Shown here in pieces: positions 7,917 through 14,375 of a DNA stretch of 64,000 bases (within the stretch, counting starts at the first letter, position 1; each line of letters begins with the position of its first letter). This stretch comes from Lentimicrobiaceae bacterium. GTDB lineage: Bacteria > Bacteroidota > Bacteroidia > Bacteroidales > Lentimicrobiaceae. The notes below the pieces were generated by a model. The model was not told the DNA's origin. It worked only from the letters and a program-made list of their open reading frames with translations, and searched no databases. A program made the translations under genes and the position numbers. The DNA is taken from contig JACJXH010000002.1 of NCBI GenBank assembly GCA_020636745.1, positions 62,001-126,000 on the forward strand, in the 5' to 3' direction.

Positions 7917-8302
7917 CCAGGTGGGCCCACAACAATAAGAGGCTGTCTCAATAGGGGCAGCCTTTTCCATTTATCAAAGGAATGGATGAGTTTTTGGTGC
8001 ATATCCTCTGTTCTGAAAGGGAGGATCTTTATTATATAGGCCAGGCAAAGAATTTAAACATTCGGGTTCAAGAGCATTTACATGGAAAGTATGACAGTGC
8101 ATTCACCAAAAGAGCGGGTGACTGGACAGTAATTCAAACAATTAGCTGCTTAGTAAACATCAGGCCATTGCTATAAAACAACACATAACAAGGATGAAAA
8201 GCAGGGTATCTATTGAGAATTTAAAACGTTATCCTGGGTTGGTTGAAAAGTTACTTAAAAGATATTCGTAAAGTCCCTGGTTCATCCCGATAGCTTTGGG
8301 GA
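7917..8302 (+). repeat. Diverged fourth tandem unit (386 bp)
   Basis: Has the same plan as units 1-3 but with many substitutions. The terminator (7941-7966) is kept. The palindrome (8285-8302) reads TCCCGATAGCTTTGGGGA and is no longer perfect. The following tRNA-like end (8303-8317) has GGGTCC for GGGCCC. It is the oldest or least constrained copy. Confidence 0.85.
7982..8271 (+). pseudogene. Frameshifted GIY-YIG nuclease copy 4
   Basis: It aligns with copies 1-3 from the ATG at 7982 to a TAA at 8269-8271 but is 290 nt instead of 291. A one-base deletion near 8150 (AGCTGCTTAGTAAAC where the others read AGCTGCCACAGTAAAC) shifts the frame and stops the product after 64 residues, before the Glu66 motif. 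Many substitutions elsewhere fit decay. The start and the YYIGQ and Arg28 regions remain readable. Confidence 0.85.
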
Positions 8303-8317
8303 CCAGGTGGGTCCACA

Positions 8318-9028
8318 GGTAAGAGTCGGAAAATGAATGAAATAACTTTGTTTCCTGCACGTTAACCCTGATTTCAAGACGTTTGGCTTACTTTCTGAAA
8401 CCCGTTCTTTTCAATGTTTACGGCGAATATTTCTACAAAATTTCTACAAAAATTTTAAAGACAATTTGCCCAACAAGAAACCGAAAAATGCGGTGTAACA
8501 AAGGCCTGCGCTCATGCCGTTTTGGATGTTTTAGCCAAAAGCTACACCACCGCCATTAGTAGAATTTAATCCCGCGTAAAAGGCATTGAAAAAGAAGAGT
8601 TGAAAATTGCGCCAACTGAAAAGCTCGACTGCCACTAACAAATGCACAACTGTCCTGAGCTCTGTATCCATTCAGGCTGTTAAATGAGTCAGCGTGGTTT
8701 TTGAGTGTTGAATATTGCTCTTTAAGGCAGGCAATAGAAAACGGCAAGGGCAAATTCCTGAAAAATTTACTTTTCAGGTACTCATCTGTTGTTCAGTGTA
8801 ATTTAATAGTTGAGAAAAATGAGATTGGGCGCATTCACTGGGTTAGGGAAACTAATCGGGAACATTGCGCTGTTAAAGGATTACATCATATGTTGCATAT
8901 TGTAATATAATCAATTCAATGAAAGCATTTTGCAGGTCACAGGTTCCAATTTCTTTATTGAGTATTTTTGTATCGTGACAAAGAGTAAGGTTTAAGGTAA
9001 AACACTCAATGTAAATCAATACCTTCTT
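8318..9028. other. About 710 bp with decayed coding remnants, no intact gene
   Basis: On the plus strand a stretch near 8467-8568 reads as about 33 residues (AQQETEKCGVTKA then LAKSYTTAISRI) up to a stop. A second stretch of about 22 residues in another register (SRVKGIEKEE, then KLDCH) ends near 8637. Together they look like fragments of one broken gene that I cannot identify. A short direct repeat of TTTCTACAAAA lies near 8430-8452. The remaining open frames are short and lack credible starts or composition. Confidence 0.45.
8963..8970 (+). promoter_or_regulatory. Candidate -7 box for the serine ammonia-lyase gene
   Basis: TATTTTTG matches TAnnTTTG, 58 nt before the ATG at 9029. No -33 TTTG lies at the expected spacing. 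Confidence 0.4.
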
Positions 9029-10222
9029 ATGGAATCTATCCGCAAAATATATAAAATCGGGCTTGGCCCTTCGAGCAGTCATACGATGGGTCCTCGGATA
9101 GCTGCTGAAAAGTTCAGACAGAGGAATGAGTTGGCTAAATCCATCAGGATAACCCTGTACGGAAGCCTGGCTGCAACCGGAAAAGGGCATTTAACGGATA
9201 AGGTGCTGCGTGAATCATTTCCAGAGGATAAGGTAAGAATTATCTGGGAAAAAGATACCATTCTTCCGCAACATCCCAATGGAATGAAATTTGAGGCCCT
9301 GGATGATAAAGGAAAGCTGTTGGACGACTGGGTTGTTTTTAGTGTTGGCGGGGGCGATATTGAAGACAGTGAAATAAAAGCTCAGAAAGTAAAGATATAC
9401 CCTCACTCCAAAATGACCGACATTCTTAAGTGGTGCCAGCAAAACGGTCGCACGCTCTGGGAATATGTTGAACTGCACGAAGGCGAGGAGATATGGGAAT
9501 TTTTGGCCGATATTTGGAAGACTATGAAAGCGTCTGTTGTGTTAGGACTGGAAAATGAGGGTGTATTGCCGGGTATTCTGCATTTGCCAAGGAAAGCCTC
9601 ATCATATTATATTAAAGCCAAAAGCTCTGCCGGTACTCTGCAAAAAAGAGCCTTGCTTTTTGCATATGCTCTGGCCGTTTCCGAAGAGAATGCAGGTGGC
9701 GGAACCATTGTAACAGCACCTACCTGTGGCTCGTGCGGTGTTGTGCCGGCTGTTTTATACCATATTCAGAATACCTATGCCTTTTCAGATTTAAAAATAC
9801 TTCGGGCGCTGGCCACTGCAGCACTCATTGGTAATCTGGTAAAGAAGAATGCCTCTATCTCAGGCGCTGAAGTGGGATGTCAGGGCGAAGTAGGTACAGC
9901 TTGTGCAATGGCTGCCGGAGCTGCAGCCCAGCTTTTTGGAGGAACACCCTCACAGGTTGAATATGCTGCAGAAATGGGGCTGGAACATCACCTCGGACTG
10001 ACATGTGACCCTGTTGCGGGACTGGTGCAGATTCCCTGTATCGAACGCAATGCCATTGGCGCCGGGAGGGCCATGGACGCCAGTGCTTATGCCGTTTTAT
10101 CTGACGGACACCACCGTGTGAGTTTCGATAAAACCTGCCTTGCCATGAAGGAAACAGGGCACGATTTGCCAAATATTTATAAGGAAACCTCGGGAGGAGG
10201 GCTTGCACTGCTGATTAAATAA
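9029..10222 (+). CDS. sdaA: L-serine ammonia-lyase, iron-sulfur type, single chain
   Basis: Deaminates L-serine to pyruvate and ammonia in the cytoplasm using an oxygen-sensitive [4Fe-4S] cluster. The N-terminal part has the family start PSSSHTMGPRIAAEKF (residues 14-29). The alpha-domain carries APTCGSCGVVPAV, then GCQGEVGTA with Cys284, and CDPVAGLVQIPC with Cys326 and Cys337; these three cysteines match the cluster ligands of known enzymes. At 397 residues it is a fused alpha-beta form, somewhat shorter than the about 450 of enterobacterial enzymes. It stands alone. With tdh/kbl at 57-59 kb it shows that the organism can catabolise serine, glycine and threonine. Confidence 0.95.
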   Translation: MESIRKIYKIGLGPSSSHTMGPRIAAEKFRQRNELAKSIRITLYGSLAATGKGHLTDKVLRESFPEDKVRIIWEKDTILPQHPNGMKFEALDDKGKLLDDWVVFSVGGGDIEDSEIKAQKVKIYPHSKMTDILKWCQQNGRTLWEYVELHEGEEIWEFLADIWKTMKASVVLGLENEGVLPGILHLPRKASSYYIKAKSSAGTLQKRALLFAYALAVSEENAGGGTIVTAPTCGSCGVVPAVLYHIQNTYAFSDLKILRALATAALIGNLVKKNASISGAEVGCQGEVGTACAMAAGAAAQLFGGTPSQVEYAAEMGLEHHLGLTCDPVAGLVQIPCIERNAIGAGRAMDASAYAVLSDGHHRVSFDKTCLAMKETGHDLPNIYKETSGGGLALLIK

Positions 10223-10354
10223 TCAGGCACCCGGCGGAATTTTCTGTAATGTATAACCAGCTGTTTTTTTGGCCTGGGCTTAAAAAGACCGATACAGCTT
10301 TGTAAAATCAGAGCTGGTAGATGCGGGGTTTTGAGATTGTGCAAGGTTATAAAG

Positions 10355-10394
10355 CAGCAATGCAGAAATCAGATACCTGACCTCTGCATTGCTG
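10355..10394. terminator. Hairpin between convergent genes
   Basis: A 12 bp perfect stem, CAGCAATGCAGA (10355-10366) with TCTGCATTGCTG (10383-10394), lies between the convergent serine ammonia-lyase gene and the rhodanese gene. T-runs are weak on both sides, so termination efficiency is uncertain. Confidence 0.5.
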
Positions 10395-10423
10395 TGTTAG
10401 ATTTACGCATTACGCGTTTTCCT

Positions 10424-11065
10424 TTAGCAGCCACCACCTGATGAAGGGGCTGTTTTAACAGGAATCACCACTTTTTTTGCGGGTTGAGGCTTTTTTACAG
10501 GAATTTCTTCCACCACAACAGGGGCAGTGAGTTTTCTCAATGCAGCCGTATCAATCATTGGGAGTTCGTTTTGCAGACAGGCTTTTGGAGTTAAAGTGCC
10601 GGTATCGGAATGGATAAGCTGGGCATAAGTACCATTCAACACCAGCACATGATCTATGCCGGTTTGTTTAAGCATCATATACGGGCCAATGGCCTGCTGG
10701 GGAGTTTCACCATAAATTAATGCATATTGGCCTGCTTTATCCAGTTCTTCAAAAAAGGCCAGATTTTCCTTAAAAAAGAGTTCGCGAACAGGAATATTTT
10801 TGGCATCCTTCAAATGGCCTTTATCAAAAGCGATGGAGTTTCTGACATCAATGAGAATGGTTTTACCGTCGGCGGAAGCAATTATTTGCAGTGCTTTTGC
10901 CGGGGATACATAGCTATTGCTGTCGCCAGCCAGCTCAATACTTTGGGCGGGGCTCAGCTTATAACTGATTTCGGGTTTTCTGAGAGTAAGAAGGCCCGTA
11001 ACAAAGACCAGAACAATGGCCACCACTACAATGGTCAGCCGGTTGGTTTTATTTAGTTCTTTCAT
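10424..11065 (-). CDS. Membrane-anchored rhodanese-like protein lacking catalytic Cys, GGGC tail (2)
   Basis: 213 residues: an N-terminal membrane segment (about 10-28), a single rhodanese-like domain (about 52-155) and a Pro/Lys-rich tail ending Ser-Ser-Gly-Gly-Gly-Cys (208-213). The rhodanese landmark LIDVRNSIAFDKGHLKDAKNIP is recognisable. At the active-site loop, however, where rhodaneses read [VI]-Y-C, this protein has IYGETPQQ with Gly119 in the cysteine position. Ordinary thiosulfate:cyanide chemistry is therefore unlikely. The C-terminal cysteine on a glycine tether could carry sulfur or bind metal; this is inference. It is the last gene of the reductase operon, 21 nt after its paralogue. 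Confidence 0.85.
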   Translation of the reverse strand: MKELNKTNRLTIVVVAIVLVFVTGLLTLRKPEISYKLSPAQSIELAGDSNSYVSPAKALQIIASADGKTILIDVRNSIAFDKGHLKDAKNIPVRELFFKENLAFFEELDKAGQYALIYGETPQQAIGPYMMLKQTGIDHVLVLNGTYAQLIHSDTGTLTPKACLQNELPMIDTAALRKLTAPVVVEEIPVKKPQPAKKVVIPVKTAPSSGGGC

Positions 11066-11086
11066 GCCTGATAAATTAGAAGATAA

Positions 11087-11707
11087 TTAACAACCTCCTC
11101 CGGAAGAAGCTTCAACCGGCTTTTTAATAATTTGAACTGCCTTTTTTGGGGGGGCAACAACTTCGGCTTTCACTTCGGGTGAACCGAAAAAATGCTGCCG
11201 GGCTCCAATGCGGAATTGATAGCGTGCCAACTGCTCAACGGGTTCAGTTGCTGCCGGCTCTTCAGCTTTAACAATATCGTTAAACCATTTATTAAGGCCT
11301 CCCTGCATCACAAAAATGGTTTCAAATCCGGCTCTTTTTGCTATAATCCAGGCCTGATCGGCTGTAGCATCAGCATTTGAATAAAAAACCTTATCCACAT
11401 CTTTATTGCTGAGCATGGCCATGCTCGATGGCGTTAACAGAGAATCGAGCGGCACATTCAGGGCACCGGGAATTGCAAAGGCTTTAAACTGGGTTTCAGG
11501 CCTGACATCGATGAGCAACAGAGCAGGGTCTTTTTTCACCAAACGGTCTGTAATCAAATCGGTGGATAAGAACCTTGAAGGGTCGTCAATGGCATTGAGG
11601 AGCTGTTGAGGATTAATTTCCTTGTTTCGGCTGGTTTCTGGCATAAAAAGCATGCCTGCACCAACAGCCAGTGCAATGAAAGTAAGTACAATATATCTCT
11701 TATTCAT
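11087..11707 (-). CDS. Membrane-anchored rhodanese-like protein lacking catalytic Cys, GGGC tail (1)
   Basis: A 206-residue paralogue of the next gene. It has an N-terminal membrane anchor (about 5-22) and a rhodanese-like domain with LLIDVRPETQFKAFAIPGALNVP. The active-site region is VFYSNADATADQA, with Ser110 where the catalytic cysteine should be. A charged linker leads to a C-terminal Ser-Ser-Gly-Gly-Gly-Cys (201-206). The two paralogues share little sequence except the domain plan and the tail, which argues that the tail is selected. The ATG is 10 nt from the preceding transporter gene. The location suggests an extracytoplasmic role in handling sulfane sulfur. Confidence 0.85.
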   Translation of the reverse strand: MNKRYIVLTFIALAVGAGMLFMPETSRNKEINPQQLLNAIDDPSRFLSTDLITDRLVKKDPALLLIDVRPETQFKAFAIPGALNVPLDSLLTPSSMAMLSNKDVDKVFYSNADATADQAWIIAKRAGFETIFVMQGGLNKWFNDIVKAEEPAATEPVEQLARYQFRIGARQHFFGSPEVKAEVVAPPKKAVQIIKKPVEASSGGGC

Positions 11708-11717
11708 GGGTGCGTGA

Positions 11718-12311
11718 TTAGTATTCTACTTTTTTAACTTTCTTTTCGATAAATCCGGCGCCGTAAAACATACCTACTGCGGCCAGAACCAGCAGAAAGG
11801 CAAATACGGTTTTTCGCATACCCAGCATCTCATAAATTTTCAAATCGCCCAGGTTTTCACTATTGTACATAGTAGAGAGGACGGGATAAAATTCGGAGAA
11901 AATGAATATGCCGATAAACAGGCCGGCGGTAAAGAGAATAGCATCAATTTTACCGATGGCTACACCGCAAAAGCTTGTGCCAGGGCAAAACCCGCCCAGG
12001 GCAAAACCGCCGCCCATAACTATTCCGCCAACAATGGCAGAAGTTACATAATAAGGATTGATATACAGCATGGAAGCATCCATCCATCCCATGTAATCAA
12101 AGTAAATAATGCCGCTCATGGCAGTGATGCCTGCGGTAAAAAATACGCGTAAAACAACAAAATCATATCCAAAAAAAGTACCCATGATTTTGCGTGAGGA
12201 AGAAAAGCCTGAAGCTTCAAGCGTAAAGCCGAAAGCCATACCCAGGAGCACTGCAATCACATTGTTCCATGCTTCGGGAATCATTTCCATTGGAATAAGA
12301 GGGCCTGTCAT
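11718..12311 (-). CDS. YeeE/YedE-family sulfur transporter half, CPGT type
   Basis: A 197-residue inner-membrane protein with about five hydrophobic segments. The YeeE/YedE (TsuA-like thiosulfate importer) signature is GGFCPGTSFCG, with Cys109 and Cys115. Full-length family members are about 350 residues with two such pseudo-repeats. Here they are encoded by two adjacent genes, and this one supplies the CPGT half. In characterised TsuA, cysteines in these motifs relay thiosulfate through the membrane. It is 18 nt from its partner gene and 10 nt from the rhodanese-like gene, so the substrate probably comes from or goes to that operon's sulfur chemistry. Confidence 0.88.
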   Translation of the reverse strand: MTGPLIPMEMIPEAWNNVIAVLLGMAFGFTLEASGFSSSRKIMGTFFGYDFVVLRVFFTAGITAMSGIIYFDYMGWMDASMLYINPYYVTSAIVGGIVMGGGFALGGFCPGTSFCGVAIGKIDAILFTAGLFIGIFIFSEFYPVLSTMYNSENLGDLKIYEMLGMRKTVFAFLLVLAAVGMFYGAGFIEKKVKKVEY

Positions 12312-12329
12312 AATATTTCCTTTCTGAAA

Positions 12330-12878
12330 TTAAATCCATAGTTTTTTAAAAATCCAACCAAACAGGTATGCTGAACCGAAAATGGCCAGCATGGTAACAA
12401 TGCCCGAGGCTGAAAGTACCGCCATTCCGCTGAGGGCCGCACCACTGGTACAGCCCCTTGCCAGCTGTGAGCCAATTCCAAATAGCATTCCACCTGCCAG
12501 TGCGGCTATTAACCGGTGCCGGCTGGTTATTTTAGGCGAGTGCTCAACTTTAAATTTGAGTCGTCCATAAATGGTGCCTGACAAGAATGCCCCTGCCAAA
12601 ACGCCAAGAACTTCGAACACCAGCCAGTTATTCATGGGGCTGCTGTCGTCAGATAGGAATTTGCTGTAATAGCCTGATTTCATGGCGTGTTCCGGAGCGA
12701 CAACGTTTACTGACGTTACTACGGTGCTTTTTACAGCGCCTGAGGCTCCGAGTCCACGACCTGTAATATAATATGTGCCAAACAGCACCAGGCCCAACAG
12801 AACTCCGCCCAGATAAGGGTTGATGTAAAATGAGCCGTCTCTTCTATTTTTTTCCATTTTGTTTGCAGTTTTTGTCAT
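12330..12878 (-). CDS. YeeE/YedE-family sulfur transporter half, GCTSG type
   Basis: 182 residues with four to five membrane segments. The family motif is LARGCTSGAALSG, with Cys143. This is the complementary half to the next gene; together they make the length of one conventional YeeE/YedE protein. Its ATG overlaps the stop codon of the upstream PsrC-like gene by one base (TAATG), implying translational coupling. It probably moves thiosulfate or another sulfur anion across the inner membrane; the direction is not deducible. Confidence 0.88.
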   Translation of the reverse strand: MTKTANKMEKNRRDGSFYINPYLGGVLLGLVLFGTYYITGRGLGASGAVKSTVVTSVNVVAPEHAMKSGYYSKFLSDDSSPMNNWLVFEVLGVLAGAFLSGTIYGRLKFKVEHSPKITSRHRLIAALAGGMLFGIGSQLARGCTSGAALSGMAVLSASGIVTMLAIFGSAYLFGWIFKKLWI

Positions 12879-13819
12879 TAATACAAATACCTGGTTATCT
12901 GGCCTGCTTCAAGCATGATAAAGCGGAACATCAATCCTCCAAGCAATATCAGAACAACCGGAATGACAACAGGAATATGATAACCGAGGCGTTCAATCAC
13001 TTCAAGAATAGCCGGGAAAACAAGCCCGAGGATAATCACAAATACCCAGAAAGGTACTGTAAACTGCCCCCCAAGGAACAAGGCTGCTGCGTCAATCTGA
13101 ACCTGTGAACCAGCTTTCATTCCCATAATGAGATGGGTAATAAAAAACAGTTCAATCACAATCAGCAGCAGGTCAATCCAACTCATGGTACGGCGTTCTT
13201 CTTTTGATTTGCTCATCAGCAGAATAGTGGCAGCTCCGGTTGACATGCCCGAAACAAGGAAAAGAGGGCCGAGAATACTGGTGTTCCAAAGTGGTCTTGC
13301 ATTAAAGGCCGATAAAAGAATACCGGTATAAATCCCAAGAATAACGGATAAAACAATGATGATCCAGGCCATCCATAGTCTGTAGCGAATCACAAACGCT
13401 TCGAATTTTTCAAGTAAGTTGTATTTCCAATTCCATCCGGGAACAAGCTCTTTCATATAACTGGCCACCCAAATCATAGAAAGCGGGGTAATGGCCATCA
13501 GCACCCAGGCACCCCACGACATGGGCGATTCGATGCGTATGGTGGTATATAGTTGCCAGAAAAAAAGCTTGTGTTTCAAATCGAGAAACAGGGCAAACAA
13601 ACCCAGAACAAGCGCAAAGGGAGCAATAATCGGGGCTTTTTTAACAGCTGCCGGCATTTCATTTTCTTTGCCCATAATGGTAAACAGGGCTGCAAAAAAG
13701 AGGATACCCGCTGCGAGTCCGCCCAAAAACAGATATAAAGGAATCTGCCAGTGCCAGATATTAAGGTAAGGGTCGATGTTGGGAATATTGCGGCCGCTTA
13801 CAAATAGTTCTTCTTTCAT
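12878..13819 (-). CDS. NrfD/PsrC-type quinone-interacting membrane subunit
   Basis: A 313-residue integral membrane protein with about eight hydrophobic helices and the NrfD/PsrC start region (WHWQIPLYLFLGGLAAG). PsrC subunits anchor a molybdopterin catalytic subunit and an iron-sulfur subunit to the outer face of the inner membrane and oxidise menaquinol. The gene follows the ferredoxin subunit by 22 nt and is translationally coupled to the transporter gene downstream. It contains no haem motifs. Substrate assignment (polysulfide, thiosulfate or tetrathionate) cannot be made from this subunit. Confidence 0.92.
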   Translation of the reverse strand: MKEELFVSGRNIPNIDPYLNIWHWQIPLYLFLGGLAAGILFFAALFTIMGKENEMPAAVKKAPIIAPFALVLGLFALFLDLKHKLFFWQLYTTIRIESPMSWGAWVLMAITPLSMIWVASYMKELVPGWNWKYNLLEKFEAFVIRYRLWMAWIIIVLSVILGIYTGILLSAFNARPLWNTSILGPLFLVSGMSTGAATILLMSKSKEERRTMSWIDLLLIVIELFFITHLIMGMKAGSQVQIDAAALFLGGQFTVPFWVFVIILGLVFPAILEVIERLGYHIPVVIPVVLILLGGLMFRFIMLEAGQITRYLY

Positions 13820-13841
13820 GATTTACTGATGTTTAAGGTGA

Positions 13842-14375
13842 TCAGATCAGGTAAAAAATATGAGGATTGGTTCCTGCTTCAGGTGCCAGAGGCTTGAACT
13901 TGCGGTTCTTCAGTACATTGGTAATTTCGGAGTTGGGGTCATCAAGGTCGCCGAAATACATGCACTTGGTAGGACATACAGCAACACAGGCTGGTTTTTC
14001 GCCCTTCCGCACCCGGTGAATGCAAAATGTACATTTATCAACATAGCCTTCGGGATGCGAATAACGTGCATCATAAGGGCAGGATTGAATGCAGGCGCCA
14101 CATCCTATACATTTGCTGTGGGTTACCAGAACAATTCCGCCGTCTTCAATATGACTGGCACCGGTAGGGCAGCAACGCACGCATGGCGAATTGTCGCAGT
14201 GGTTGCAACGCTCTGAGCGTAATTCAATTTCTACATTCGGATAGCTGCCATCAACGGTTTCTGTAACCCAGTCGCGGCAAAAGCCGATGGGCACATTGTT
14301 TTCGAGCTGACATGCCACCACACAGTCGCTACACCCAACACATTTCAGGGTGTCAATTGCCATAGCGTATCTCAT
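13842..14375 (-). CDS. Four-cluster ferredoxin subunit (PsrB/PhsB/DmsB type)
   Basis: A 177-residue electron-transfer subunit with sixteen cysteines in four groups: Cys12/15/18/22, Cys57/60/65/69, Cys89/92/95/99 and Cys115/118/130/134. This fits four [4Fe-4S] clusters carrying electrons between the PsrC-like quinol site and the molybdenum subunit. There is no signal sequence, as usual for subunits exported by hitchhiking on the Tat substrate. A strong GGAGG site precedes the ATG, which overlaps the molybdoenzyme stop codon as ATGA. Confidence 0.95.
   Translation of the reverse strand: MRYAMAIDTLKCVGCSDCVVACQLENNVPIGFCRDWVTETVDGSYPNVEIELRSERCNHCDNSPCVRCCPTGASHIEDGGIVLVTHSKCIGCGACIQSCPYDARYSHPEGYVDKCTFCIHRVRKGEKPACVAVCPTKCMYFGDLDDPNSEITNVLKNRKFKPLAPEAGTNPHIFYLI

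Noticed and set aside
6753..8302. Regularly spaced repeats considered as a CRISPR array
   Set aside because: Units are 388 bp, carry genes, and lack short repeats with unique spacers.
8701..8910. A 69-codon plus-strand open frame
   Set aside because: No recognisable domain or good start context, and it lies in a decayed region; chance is the simpler explanation.
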